NCBI RefSeq assembly: GCF_008124765.1
Contig: NZ_VNHS01000012.1
Location: 248,001-312,000 of the forward strand
Source: Paenibacillus methanolicus
GTDB lineage: Bacteria; Bacillota; Bacilli; Paenibacillales; Paenibacillaceae
DNA length: 64,000 nt
Direction of reading: 5' to 3'
The notes under the pieces were generated by a model. It had not been told where the DNA came from. It saw only the letters and a program-made list of their open reading frames with translations, and ran no database searches. Within the stretch, counting starts at the first letter, position 1, and the number at the start of each line of letters is the position of its first letter. The position numbers were made by a program, and so were the translations under genes. Positions 27,563-36,576 of the stretch are shown one piece after another.

Positions 27563-29574
27563 CCAGACATATCGCGGTCGGAAACGGCCAACTTCTCGTG
27601 AATATCGACAGCAATTCCTACATCCGCGATATTTATTATCCATACGTGGGGCAATACAATCACGTCGGCGGCCAAATGTGCCGCTTCGGGATCTGGGTCG
27701 ACGGTCAATTCAGCTGGCTCGACAACCCAAGCTGGCGCAAGGAAAGCCGCTACGCGGACTCGACGCTGGTCGCCATCACCGAAGCGGCGCACGACGGTCT
27801 CGGCATCCGGCTCGTGATCTACGACGGGGTTCACCAGCGGGACCCGGTGCTGCTGCGCAGCATCGAGATAACGAATGAACGGAACCAGGAGCGCGAGGTG
27901 CGTCTGTTCTTCCACCAAGACCTCAGCATCGGGGAGAGCGAGGTCGGCGATACCGCCGCATTCCTGCCGGAGAACGGAAGCTTGTTCCATTACAAGCGCA
28001 ACTTCTATTTCATGTTCAACGGTTGGGGCGGCAACGGCGGCATCGCCCAATATTCGATCGGCATCAAGCGGTTCGGCGGAGCGCAAGGGACCTGGGTCGA
28101 CGCGGAGGACGGCCATCTGATGGGCAATCCGATCTCGCAAGGCTCGGTCGATAGCACGGCCGGACTGACCGTGCTCGTGTCGGGCAATTCGACGGAGCGG
28201 GCGAACTACTGGATGTCGGTCGGCCGAAGCTTGCAGGACGTGAAGGTGCTCGACCAATACGTGCGGGACAACCGGCCGGAGAAACTGCTGCGCCGCGTGG
28301 CCGTCTATTGGGAGGGTTGGGCGACGAAGGTGAAGCGGGATTTCGGCGGGATGAGCGAGCGGGCGATTCGCTTGTTCCGGCACAGTCTGTTGACCATTCG
28401 CACGCAGACCGACATCCGCGGTGCGATTACGGCGGCGAACGACTCGGACATTCTGCAATACAACCGAGACCATTACAGTTACGTCTGGCCGCGCGACGGC
28501 GCGATGATCGCGCTGGCGATGTCCGATGCCGGCTATCCGGAACTGGTCGAGCCGTTCTTCGTCTTCTGCGCGGAGGGACTCTCGCCGGAAGGCTATTTGC
28601 ACCATAAGTACAATCCGGACGGGACGGTCGGCTCCAGTTGGCATCCGTTCCTCGCGGACGGCGTGCCGCAGCTGCCGATCCAGATCGACGAGACGGGCCT
28701 CGTGCTGCACGCGTTCTGGAAGCTGTACGAGAAGCACGGCGATATCGCTTTTGCCCAGTCGCTCTATAAGACGCTGGTCGTGCGCGCCGGCAAGTTCCTC
28801 ACGAACTACGTGGACGCGGAGACGGGATTGCCGGCGCCGTGCTACGACTTGTGGGAAGAACGCCATGGCATCTACACGTATTCCGTCTCCGCCGTTCATG
28901 CCGGCTTGACCGCCGCGTCGAACTTCTGCCGGCTCTTCGGCAACGAGGAGCGGGCCGAACGGTTCCAGCGGGCGGCCGACGAGATGAAGGCGAACATCGT
29001 GAAGCATCTGTATGACGAGAGCGAAGGGCGGTTCATTCGCGGCTTGTACCGCAGCGGCGGGCAGTGGGTCAAAGACATGACGCTCGAGAGCAGTATATAC
29101 GGCATCGCGGCATTCGGCGTATTGCCGACGACCGATCCGCGCGTGAACAGCACGATGAACGCGATCGCGCAAGGCTTGCTCGTGCGCACGCCGATCGGCG
29201 GCATCGCCCGCTACTATAACGATTACTACTTCCAGCGCACAGGCAACTTGCATGAAGCGCCGGGCAATCCGTGGATCATCTGCACGTTGTGGGTCGCCGA
29301 TTGGAAGATCGAATCCGCGACGACGCTGGCCGAACTCCAAGCGGCCAGCCAGACGATCGAATGGGTCGCCGATCATGCGCTGCGCACCGGCATGCTGCCG
29401 GAGCAGCTCGATCCGTTCAGCGGATCGCCGCTCTCCGTCACGCCGCTGACGTGGTCGCACGCGACCTACGTGAATACGTGCGTGAAGTATATGGACAAAT
29501 ATCGCGAGCTTGCCGCGGCGCCGGGAGTTAAGCAGGAAGAACAGGCGCCGCAGTATTCGCAGGGGAAGGCATAA
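27559..29574 (+). CDS. GH15 glucoamylase-like glycoside hydrolase, intracellular
   Basis: A 671-residue enzyme: an N-terminal beta-sandwich domain (1-260) and the (alpha/alpha)6 barrel (270-640). The general acid is in D-L-W-E433-E434-R and the general base Glu615 in P-E-Q-L-D-P-F, as in bacterial glucoamylases and dextran/trehalose-type GH15 members; V-W-P-R-D-G-A is also typical. No signal peptide, so it acts on an internal glucan or oligosaccharide made by the same operon. It should release glucose from non-reducing ends. Overlaps the KTSC stop by 4 bp; terminator follows. Confidence 0.9.
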   Translation: MTRHIAVGNGQLLVNIDSNSYIRDIYYPYVGQYNHVGGQMCRFGIWVDGQFSWLDNPSWRKESRYADSTLVAITEAAHDGLGIRLVIYDGVHQRDPVLLRSIEITNERNQEREVRLFFHQDLSIGESEVGDTAAFLPENGSLFHYKRNFYFMFNGWGGNGGIAQYSIGIKRFGGAQGTWVDAEDGHLMGNPISQGSVDSTAGLTVLVSGNSTERANYWMSVGRSLQDVKVLDQYVRDNRPEKLLRRVAVYWEGWATKVKRDFGGMSERAIRLFRHSLLTIRTQTDIRGAITAANDSDILQYNRDHYSYVWPRDGAMIALAMSDAGYPELVEPFFVFCAEGLSPEGYLHHKYNPDGTVGSSWHPFLADGVPQLPIQIDETGLVLHAFWKLYEKHGDIAFAQSLYKTLVVRAGKFLTNYVDAETGLPAPCYDLWEERHGIYTYSVSAVHAGLTAASNFCRLFGNEERAERFQRAADEMKANIVKHLYDESEGRFIRGLYRSGGQWVKDMTLESSIYGIAAFGVLPTTDPRVNSTMNAIAQGLLVRTPIGGIARYYNDYYFQRTGNLHEAPGNPWIICTLWVADWKIESATTLAELQAASQTIEWVADHALRTGMLPEQLDPFSGSPLSVTPLTWSHATYVNTCVKYMDKYRELAAAPGVKQEEQAPQYSQGKA

Positions 29575-29586
29575 TCAGGAAGAAAC

Positions 29587-29633
29587 AAGCTGAGAGGCAA
29601 GGTGGTAAATGTTACCTGGCCGCTCGGCTTTTG
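29587..29633 (+). terminator. Terminator of the alpha-glucan operon
   Basis: AAGCTGAGAGGCAAGGT and ACCTGGCCGCTCGGCTT form a mismatched 17-bp stem followed by TTTT. Confidence 0.7.
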
Positions 29634-29691
29634 CCCCTGGTTTGCGTCTTTGGTCCTATCTAATTAGCCGATTGTCAACCGCCAACCTAGC

Positions 29692-29756
29692 AGCGCTCCG
29701 ACCGGAGATGCCAAGCGATTTTGATCGTTTGGGCATGTCCGCCGGAGCGCTTTTTG
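29692..29756 (+). terminator. Second long hairpin with T run
   Basis: Outer stem AGCGCTCCG/CGGAGCGCT and inner stem ATGCCAAGCGAT/ATCGTTTGGGCAT, then T5. Either a backup terminator or a leader attenuator for the NlpC/P60 gene 217 bp downstream. The remaining stretch to 29972 holds no recognised riboswitch; the c-di-AMP (ydaO) signature was sought because it often precedes such genes, and was not found. Confidence 0.7.
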
Positions 29757-29972
29757 GGCTTCGCCGCAATTGGGGCTTGCCGATCAGGAGACTTGGCAAG
29801 ATGGGTCGAGCGGTCGATAGCCGACAGCCTGTCGAACTTCGTACAATGGTGCCAGGACAAGCAACCGCATCCTTGCCCAAGCGGGATGCAGCCAGCCTTC
29901 GATTGCTAGGCGATAGGTAATGACGTGAAGACATGCGACCAACGACAACATGACAACGGGGGTACCTAACGA

Positions 29973-30977
29973 ATGAAGAAACTTACCGCAATGACGATGA
30001 TCTCGATTCTTGCCGCTTCCATCACGATGCCGATCGCGGCCATGGCCCAGACCGGCCAAGCCGAGATTCAGGCTTCCGTCACGCTGCGCGAGCAACCGTC
30101 CACCAGCGGCGCGATGATTCGCTACCTGAAAGCCGGCGAAAACGTCACGGTGCTGAGCGAAGTGAACGCGTACTGGCTTCAGGTTAGAGACGGCGCGGGC
30201 CGAGTCGGATATATGTCGAGCGCGGATAAATATATCGAGTTTACGGCGCCGGACGAAGCGGTCAGCGCACCGTCCACGGCGAACGCGGTCGCGGCGTCGT
30301 CCGCTTCCTTCCGGACGGGGCCTTCCACGGGCGCGGAGCGCATCCGTTATCTGAAGACGGGCGAACCGCTGACGATCATCGGCCAGCCGAACAGCTACTG
30401 GTACCAGGTTCAGGATCAGAACGGCGTCCAAGGCTATGTCAGCTCGGATCCGAAGTACGTGACGACGAACTATACGGGCGGCACGGGCGGCGGCTCGACG
30501 GGCGGCGGCGCGGTGCAAACACCGGCCGTCGACACGAACGCAGCCATCGAAGCGGTCATCGCGGCCGGCATGAAATACTGGGGCACGCCGTATGAGTACA
30601 GCTCCGACCGCAGCACGACGACGACGTTCGACTGCTCGGATTTCGTCCGGACGGCGTTCCGCGAGGGGATGGGCTTGACGCTGCCGGCGGACTCCCGCCA
30701 GCAAGGCGAGTACGTCAAGAGCAAAGGCGCCGTGAAGACCGACTGGCGCAGTCTGAAGCGCGGCGATCTCATGCTATTCATGTCCTACAAGGGAACAAGC
30801 GCGTCGAATTACGCGGGCGTGAACAAGTCCACGGCGACGATCACGCACGTCGGCATCTACCTCGGCGACGGCAAAGTGCTGCATACGTATTCGACCGAAT
30901 CCGGCGGCGTACGCACGAACGACATCGCCGGCACGCATTGGGAGCATCGCTTCCTGTACGGCGGCAGCGCGCTGTAG
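29973..30977 (+). CDS. Secreted NlpC/P60 peptidoglycan endopeptidase with two SH3b domains
   Basis: A 334-residue exported enzyme: signal peptide (1-26, cleavage near A-M-A-Q), SH3b domain 1 (about 33-90), SH3b domain 2 (about 107-165), Gly/Ser linker, NlpC/P60 domain (about 190-334). Catalytic Cys in T-F-D-C-S-D-F-V, His in I-T-H-V-G-I-Y-L-G-D-G, with a following H-T-Y-S. Cleaves D-Glu-(m)DAP-type bonds in wall peptides, with SH3b domains binding the wall. Possible role in growth or daughter-cell separation. Single gene between terminators. Confidence 0.92.
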   Translation: MKKLTAMTMISILAASITMPIAAMAQTGQAEIQASVTLREQPSTSGAMIRYLKAGENVTVLSEVNAYWLQVRDGAGRVGYMSSADKYIEFTAPDEAVSAPSTANAVAASSASFRTGPSTGAERIRYLKTGEPLTIIGQPNSYWYQVQDQNGVQGYVSSDPKYVTTNYTGGTGGGSTGGGAVQTPAVDTNAAIEAVIAAGMKYWGTPYEYSSDRSTTTTFDCSDFVRTAFREGMGLTLPADSRQQGEYVKSKGAVKTDWRSLKRGDLMLFMSYKGTSASNYAGVNKSTATITHVGIYLGDGKVLHTYSTESGGVRTNDIAGTHWEHRFLYGGSAL

Positions 30978-31018
30978 GATTAGATCGGCTTAGAACGCAC
31001 TTATACATTAATATGAAG

Positions 31019-31060
31019 AAGGGACATCCAGCGGCCATATGGCGCGGATGTCCCTTTTTG
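31019..31060. terminator. Bidirectional terminator
   Basis: AAGGGACATCC/GGATGTCCCTT stem with T run on plus and A-rich start on minus, shared by the convergent NlpC/P60 and malic-enzyme genes. Confidence 0.85.
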
Positions 31061-31074
31061 CGTCGAAGAGCCGG

Positions 31075-32490
31075 CTATTCGCGGACCTGCCTGCGGGCGA
31101 CGCCGGTCGCCGCGGCGGCCTGCACGACTCGGCGGCGCACCTCTTCGACGACGCGCCCGTTGAACACGCTGGGCACGATGTAAAGCGGGCTCAGCTCGTC
31201 TTCGCCGATGACCGATGCGATCGCCTCGGCGGCGGCCAGCTTCATCGCTTCGTTAATATGGGTGGCCCGGCAGTCGAGCGCCCCGCGGAAGATGCCCGGG
31301 AAGCAGAGCACGTTGTTGATCTGGTTCGGGTAATCCGATCGTCCGGTCGCGAAGACGGCCACGAGATCCTCCGCCTGCTCGGGCCGGATTTCCGGTTCCG
31401 GGTTGGCCATCGCGAAGACGATCGGATCGGGGGCCATCCGCTGGATATTTTCCCGCTTCAGGATGCCGCCCGCCGACACTCCGATGAAGACGTCGGCGCC
31501 TTCGAGGGCTTCGGCGAGACCGCCGCTACGGCGTTCCTCGTTCGTATTGTCGGCGTACCACTGCCAAGACGCGTTCGCATAAGTCTTGTCCCGCGTCAGG
31601 ATGCCTTCGCGGTCGACGCCAATGACATGCTTGGCGCCGCCGGCCAGCAGCATCTTCGTGCAGGCGGTGCCCGCCGCGCCGATGCCGCAGATGACGATGC
31701 GCGCCTCGGCGAGCGAACGCTCCGTCAGCTTGAGCGCGTTCAGCAGCCCGGCATATAGGACGACCGCCGTGCCGTGCTGATCGTCGTGGAAGACCGGGAT
31801 GTCCAGTTCGGCCTGCAGCCGGCGCTCGATCTCGAAGCAGCGCGGCGCGGAGATATCCTCGAGGTTAATGCCGCCGAAGCCGGGCGCGAGCGCCTTGACC
31901 GCGGTGATGACGGCCTCCGTGTCTTGGGTGTCCAGACAGATCGGGAAGGCGTCCACGTCGGCGAACTGCTTGAACAGCATCGCTTTGCCCTCCATGACCG
32001 GCATGGCGGCGTAGGGGCCGATGTTGCCGAGGCCGAGGACGGCGCTGCCGTCGGAGACGACCGCGACCGTGTTGCGTTTGATCGTCAGGTTGAACGCCTT
32101 CGACGGGTCCTCGCTGATCGCCGTGCACACCCGCGCCACTTCCGGCGTGTAGACCCGGGAGAGGTCGTCGCGGTTCTGAATCGGCGTCTTGGGCGCGATC
32201 GCGATTTTGCCGCCCAGATGGAGAAGGAACGTGCGGTCGGAGACGTTGACGAGCCGGATGCCCGGGAGCTCCCCCAGCGCCTCGGAGATGCGGGCGGTGG
32301 TCCCCTGCTCGGATACTTTTACCGTCAAGTCCCGCACGCTCAGACCGCGTCCGGTCGAAATGACGTCGATGGCGATGATGTCGCCTCCGGCCTTCTCGAT
32401 CGCGGTCGCCGCCTTGCCGAATTGGGCGGTCGCCGTGTCGAGCTCCAGCCGCAAAATGATCGTTTTCCCGTCCAGCGAGCGGTTGTTCAT
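31075..32490 (-). CDS. NAD(P)-dependent malic enzyme with N-terminal ACT domain
   Basis: About 471 residues. The first 85 residues are an ACT-like regulatory domain (L-R-L-E-L-D-T ... L-V-N-V-S-D-R-T-F-L-L-H), followed by the malic domain with Y-T-P-E-V-A-R, the metal-binding F-H-D-D-Q-H-G-T-A, and a NAD-binding fold G-I-G-A-A-G-T-A. Converts malate to pyruvate, CO2 and reduced cofactor; the ACT domain suggests allosteric control by a small ligand. ATG 32490 with AAAGGGGA upstream fits better than the open frame's first start 21 codons earlier. Confidence 0.92.
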   Translation of the reverse strand: MNNRSLDGKTIILRLELDTATAQFGKAATAIEKAGGDIIAIDVISTGRGLSVRDLTVKVSEQGTTARISEALGELPGIRLVNVSDRTFLLHLGGKIAIAPKTPIQNRDDLSRVYTPEVARVCTAISEDPSKAFNLTIKRNTVAVVSDGSAVLGLGNIGPYAAMPVMEGKAMLFKQFADVDAFPICLDTQDTEAVITAVKALAPGFGGINLEDISAPRCFEIERRLQAELDIPVFHDDQHGTAVVLYAGLLNALKLTERSLAEARIVICGIGAAGTACTKMLLAGGAKHVIGVDREGILTRDKTYANASWQWYADNTNEERRSGGLAEALEGADVFIGVSAGGILKRENIQRMAPDPIVFAMANPEPEIRPEQAEDLVAVFATGRSDYPNQINNVLCFPGIFRGALDCRATHINEAMKLAAAEAIASVIGEDELSPLYIVPSVFNGRVVEEVRRRVVQAAAATGVARRQVRE

Positions 32491-32632
32491 AAGGTTCCCC
32501 TTTCGTTCGATGCCGGCTTCTGGCTTGGCAAGCATCGCGCGCTTCGATAACATACTTAAGGTATATTTACCACTGAAGGGGATGCGTTATACAGGCAAAG
32601 GTTGTCTCGTTCGGCACCAAAAAGAAAAACCG

Positions 32633-33748
32633 TCACTGCATAAACTGCAGGACGGCACGGGAGCATTGCATTGGATTATAATATTGATTCCGCTTGGTCA
32701 GCAGCTTTCGTCTAAATTGATCGGAGGCGTAAGGCTCCTGAATTAATTCGAACCATCGTTTGACGGTGGCGGCGGTCTCGAGCATCTCTCCGAATCCCTG
32801 CTGCACGAAATATTCGCAGTTCTCTTCCTCCTGGCCGGGGATGGGCTCGTAGAACAGCATCGGGATGCCTTTGCTGAGTCCCTCGGTGCACGTCATGCCG
32901 CCCGGCTTCGTCACCAGCAGATCAGAGATGTCCATCAGCTTGCTGACTTCCCGGGTAAAGCCGATCACCCGTACGTTCGGATGCTGGAACCGGGGGTCGG
33001 CGAGCAGGCGCGCGCGAGATTCCTCATTATTGCCGACGCAATAGATAAGCTGGACGCGCTCGCGGTACTCGGTCATATAGGCGAGTAGATCGTCGCTGTT
33101 CATAAGACCCCAGCCGCCGCCCATGATGAGCACCGTCGGCATCGGTTTCAAGCCGAATTGGGCCCGAATCTCGGCTTTGTCGTGCGTATGCCAAAAATTC
33201 GGATGCACGGGGATGCCCGTTACTTCGATCCGCTGAGCCGGGATGCCTCGCTCGAGCAGCTTCTCCATCACGACCGGGGTGGAAACCAGGTATTTGGTCA
33301 CCTCGCCGCTGGTCCACGTGCCGTGGGCGTCATAGTCCGTAATCAGCGTGAATAGCGGCACGTCCAGCCCCAGCCGCTTCAACCGGGCGACGACCGCGTT
33401 CGGCACCGGGTGGGTGCAGACGATCAGATCGGGCTTCAGTTGTTCGATGACTTGGGAGGTATGGGTATAAAAAATGCGGTGCAACGCAAGCTGGGTGAGC
33501 CGGTTGAGCGATTTCTTGTATTGTCTGCGGTACATGATGCCGACAAGCTTCGGCTGTTTGCTTACCGTTTTGCGGTAAGCGTTCACAATCATCGGTCCCA
33601 ACACCGGATTCAGGAACTTCCCGAGCTCGATGACGCGAGTCTGAATTCCCGGATCCAGCTCGCGCAGCCCGACGGCCAGCGCGTAGGCGGCTTGGGTATG
33701 TCCGGAGCCGAACCCTTCCGAGAGCAGCAGCACTCGTTTCTTGCGCAT
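32633..33748 (-). CDS. MGDG-synthase/UgtP-like glycosyltransferase (GT28 family)
   Basis: A 371-residue GT-B enzyme: N-terminal MGDG-synthase domain (L-L-S-E-G-F-G-S-G-H-T-Q-A-A) and C-terminal GT28 domain with G-G-G-W-G-L and the donor-binding P-G-G-M-T-C-T-E motif. By family it transfers a sugar from UDP-sugar to diacylglycerol or a related lipid, like UgtP for glucolipids that anchor lipoteichoic acid. It could equally be a paralogue with other lipid acceptors (YkoN type). Membrane-associated. 142 bp downstream lies the malic enzyme, probably separate. Confidence 0.88.
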   Translation of the reverse strand: MRKKRVLLLSEGFGSGHTQAAYALAVGLRELDPGIQTRVIELGKFLNPVLGPMIVNAYRKTVSKQPKLVGIMYRRQYKKSLNRLTQLALHRIFYTHTSQVIEQLKPDLIVCTHPVPNAVVARLKRLGLDVPLFTLITDYDAHGTWTSGEVTKYLVSTPVVMEKLLERGIPAQRIEVTGIPVHPNFWHTHDKAEIRAQFGLKPMPTVLIMGGGWGLMNSDDLLAYMTEYRERVQLIYCVGNNEESRARLLADPRFQHPNVRVIGFTREVSKLMDISDLLVTKPGGMTCTEGLSKGIPMLFYEPIPGQEEENCEYFVQQGFGEMLETAATVKRWFELIQEPYASDQFRRKLLTKRNQYYNPMQCSRAVLQFMQ

Positions 33749-34066
33749 CTTCTCACCTGCTTTTCTGTATAGAGACGAAGGACTTCGGTTCGCCCGCCAT
33801 CTGTTCTCCGCGGCTTATCTTATACCATATTACTTCGGCAGGAGCGCTAACACAAGATTGTAGCGCCTATCTAAGCTGTAAACCGGTACGAATTGCGCCT
33901 AAAAATTAGGTAAATTGCCAAGGGGGGTTCGCATCCCCCATGAATACCGACGAGCATAGCGGGTAAAAAGATGATAACGCTTGCTTTTTTCCATAACTTG
34001 CTTACATCTCGCCACTTCCGATATGCTATGGAAAGAATAGTTCAAGGAATGGAGCGTGAACGCGTC
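33749..34066. other. Intergenic region before kapB
   Basis: AT-richer than its flanks; no confident promoter, hairpin or small ORF. An open frame extends the kapB reading frame back to 33971 but lacks a ribosome binding site. Confidence 0.4.
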
Positions 34067-34456
34067 ATGAGAGCAGGCGAACCCTATCGTCCGGAAGCGG
34101 GCGAACTGGTCATCGCGCAGGTGAAGACGGGAGAATATATCGGAGAGGTGGTCGAAGCGGGCGGACCGCGCGCGCTCGTGAAGATTCTGGCGGTGCGCAA
34201 ACATCCGGAGCAGGGGGATCTGCACAATCCGTACAATCCCGACGTGCCGATGTTTCATGAACGCCGGGCGCTCAGCTATACGGAGAAGACGAACGTGCCG
34301 TACGGCGACTTATCGCCTTACCGCGGCGACGTGCCGGATTACAAGAGTTCGCTAGCGGCCGCGCTGGCGCGCGAGATCGAGGGGTTGGACAGGCTGAAAC
34401 GCTGGGCGGAGAAGGGTTTGAGTTCGCTCGAGGCGCTCGGTCGGGAGTACAAGTAG
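34067..34456 (+). CDS. kapB: KapB, kinase-associated protein of the sporulation phosphorelay
   Basis: 129 residues, about the length of B. subtilis KapB (near 128). The diagnostic stretches V-K-T-G-E-Y-I-G-E-V, V-K-I-L-A-V-R-K-H-P, Q-G-D-L-H-N-P and F-H-E-R-R-A-L-S are all present, as is P-D-Y-K-S-S-L. In B. subtilis KapB helps sporulation kinases KinA/KinB signal to Spo0F; here the partner kinase is unknown. ATG 34067 gives the family length; GGAG is 12 nt upstream. The gene starts a small operon with the PyrE-like gene. Confidence 0.88.
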   Translation: MRAGEPYRPEAGELVIAQVKTGEYIGEVVEAGGPRALVKILAVRKHPEQGDLHNPYNPDVPMFHERRALSYTEKTNVPYGDLSPYRGDVPDYKSSLAAALAREIEGLDRLKRWAEKGLSSLEALGREYK

Positions 34457-34523
34457 CATGGACGCCGCCGGCGGCAAGCCCCATCGTCCGTTTATCTCAG
34501 CGAAGGAGTCGATCTTTCTTACC

Positions 34524-35084
34524 ATGGACAAGCAAATGATGGCCGAGGAAATCTATAAGCTCGCGCATTGGAACGGGGAAGTGCGCATGCGCTCCGGCGC
34601 GACGAGCGATAATTACGTGGACCCGTACCGATTCGAGTCCGATCCGCGTCTCATGGGCGCGATCGCGTGGGAAATGTCCACGTTCGTGCCGGTCGGCACT
34701 CAGGTGCTCGCGGGTCTGGAGCTGGGCGGCATACCGCTCGTAACCGTACTGTCCCTGGAGACGCGGCTGCCGGCCGTGTTCGTGCGGCTGAAGGCGCAGC
34801 AGTACGGCACCGGGCGGGTCGCGGAGGGCGCGGAGATCTCGGGTAAGCGCGTCTGCGTGGTCAAGGACATCGTCTCCACGGGCATGCAGGTGCTGCAGAG
34901 CGTGAACGATCTTCGCGCGGCCGGGGCGAATGTCACCGACGTCGTCTGCGTCATTGAACAGGATCCGGAGGGCCGTCGGAACATCGAAGCGGCCGGCCTA
35001 CGTTTCCACGCGCTCTTCACGCTCGAGGAGCTGACCCGCATCGGACTTGGCGGCGAGGAAGGCAAGCCGAACATGGAGGAGTAG
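34524..35084 (+). CDS. Divergent orotate phosphoribosyltransferase-like protein
   Basis: About 186 residues of type I phosphoribosyltransferase fold with the OPRT pattern R-S-G-A-T-S-D-N-Y-V-D and F-E-S-D-P. Two functional sites are unusual: the PRPP loop reads V-V-K-D-I-V-S-T-G-M where OPRT has E-D, and the catalytic loop reads V-R-L-K-A-Q-Q-Y-G-T-G where active enzymes have R-K-E-A-K, so both loop lysines at the usual positions appear replaced. It sits outside any pyr operon, 67 bp after kapB. ATG 34524 agrees with OPRT alignments; an ATG at 34458 behind GGGAG is the alternative. It may be a paralogue with altered substrate or a regulatory role. Confidence 0.75.
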   Translation: MDKQMMAEEIYKLAHWNGEVRMRSGATSDNYVDPYRFESDPRLMGAIAWEMSTFVPVGTQVLAGLELGGIPLVTVLSLETRLPAVFVRLKAQQYGTGRVAEGAEISGKRVCVVKDIVSTGMQVLQSVNDLRAAGANVTDVVCVIEQDPEGRRNIEAAGLRFHALFTLEELTRIGLGGEEGKPNMEE

Positions 35085-35108
35085 GGGCAGGCCGTATAGG
35101 GATACAAG

Positions 35109-35163
35109 AAAAGACCAGCTTAAGGGAGCCGTCATCCGGCTGATTCCTAAGCTGGTCTTTTTA
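35109..35163. terminator. Bidirectional terminator
   Basis: AAAGACCAGCTTAAGG/TCCTAAGCTGGTCTTT with an internal GCCG/CGGC stem, T run on plus, A run on minus; serves the PyrE-like gene and the convergent esterase gene. Confidence 0.85.
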
Positions 35164-35202
35164 CGCGTACTTACATCGTTCTTATATTAGGAAGGAAAAT
35201 TA

Positions 35203-36576
35203 TTAATTAATGAATGCGGTTTTGATCGTTTTGCGGTAGACGACCTGATAGCCAATGCCTTCCGATAGCGCCGCGAGCGGCAGATACGTGGAGAGGTTCT
35301 TGCCGTTCTTGGCCAGATATGCCGGCGTTGTCAGCGGTACCTGTTGGCCGTTCACGTTCATCGTCTTCGCGCCGATCGTGAAGGCGACCTTCTTGCCTGC
35401 CGCCTGAATCGTTGCCGTTTGGGTTTTGCCGTCCCAAGCGAGCGTGGCGCCAAGCGCGTTCGCGACGTCGCGCATCGGCAGGAACGTCGTGTTGTTCTTG
35501 ATGACCGGCTTGTTGCCGCCCGCCAGCTCCTTTCCGTTCACAATTAGATGAAGCGGCACGTCAGCGGCAAGCGGAGCGGCCTTGCGGTACTCGCCCCAGA
35601 TGGCGCTGGCGAACTGCTGTCCGATCACTTCATAGCCGGCATTGTTCGGATGTACGTCTTTATCGCGAATGGAAGTGAGTACGAATTGCTGGCCGGCGAA
35701 CGGCGTTGCGATGTCGACGATCGACAACGATACGCCTTCTCCGGCAAATTTCGACTCCACGGTTTCTAGCGCGTCGTGCAGGGAGGAGACCGCCTTCTCG
35801 AGGACGGCATATTGCTCCTCCGTGACTACTTTCACGAACTGGCTTGGCTTCGGGAGTGGCAGATATTGGTCGGCAAGCACGATCTTGGCGTCCGGATTCA
35901 GGCTGACGATAGCTCGTAGGGAAGCTTCGAGCGTCGTGCTATAACCCGCAAGCAAGTCGTCAAGCAGTTTCTGCAGCTCGGCTGGTTCTACGGTTCTCGA
36001 TTGCAGCTCAGTAAATATAGGAAGAAAATCGTTGCCGCCGATCGTCATGACGATTAAATCGGCCTCGCCGGCCGCTTCCTTCAGCGCTGCGGATTTGGCG
36101 ATCGTCTCGGCTGCGTACGGGTATTTGGACAAGCCGCTCTGCGCGTCTTCGGCCGCGACCGTCGTGCCTTGAACCGCCGCATCCAGCCAGTTCTTGAGGC
36201 CGCCGCTCTTCAGACCGAGTACACCGAAGTTCTGCACCTCGGCCGCGCCGTGATAGAGCGCCTGCTCATAGATCCGCCCGACGTAACCATAGAGCGCCGA
36301 CGGTTCGGTAATCCCCATCTCGTAACCGACCGTGAGCGAGTCGCCGATAGCTACGATTTTGTACGGATCGACGCGCTTGTAAGCGGATACCGGCGCCGAG
36401 GCCGCGAGGGGGATTGTCCGGATTTCGGCGATTTGCCCAGCGGATATTCGGTTCGCGTTCGGCGATGCCGCGGACGTTGTCGCGCCGGCCTGCGGGAGCG
36501 AACCGGCGAGCATGATCGCCGCGAGGGAGAGAAGGGCAAGAGGGGTTTTCCTGAAGTTGCTATACAAAGAGACCAC
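35203..36576 (-). CDS. Secreted SGNH/GDSL esterase with copper-amine-oxidase-N-like module
   Basis: About 455 residues. Signal peptide (1-33), then an SGNH hydrolase (about 70-335) with G-D-S-L-T-V-G, G-G-N-D and the D-V-H-P-N dyad, then a copper-amine-oxidase N-terminal-like module (about 345-457, with N-G-K-E-L ... F-L-P-M-R-D-V-A ... A-T-I-Q-A). That module is widespread on exported Paenibacillaceae proteins and probably has an adhesive or wall role. Substrate could be a lipid or an acetylated polysaccharide. Start is uncertain: GTG 36576 sits 1 nt from AAGGA while TTG 36567 has better spacing. Confidence 0.88.
   Translation of the reverse strand: MVSLYSNFRKTPLALLSLAAIMLAGSLPQAGATTSAASPNANRISAGQIAEIRTIPLAASAPVSAYKRVDPYKIVAIGDSLTVGYEMGITEPSALYGYVGRIYEQALYHGAAEVQNFGVLGLKSGGLKNWLDAAVQGTTVAAEDAQSGLSKYPYAAETIAKSAALKEAAGEADLIVMTIGGNDFLPIFTELQSRTVEPAELQKLLDDLLAGYSTTLEASLRAIVSLNPDAKIVLADQYLPLPKPSQFVKVVTEEQYAVLEKAVSSLHDALETVESKFAGEGVSLSIVDIATPFAGQQFVLTSIRDKDVHPNNAGYEVIGQQFASAIWGEYRKAAPLAADVPLHLIVNGKELAGGNKPVIKNNTTFLPMRDVANALGATLAWDGKTQTATIQAAGKKVAFTIGAKTMNVNGQQVPLTTPAYLAKNGKNLSTYLPLAALSEGIGYQVVYRKTIKTAFIN

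Noticed and set aside
29575-29972. c-di-AMP (ydaO) riboswitch before the NlpC/P60 gene
   Set aside because: Such genes often carry one, but the conserved pieces of the class were not found; only two terminator-like hairpins are visible.
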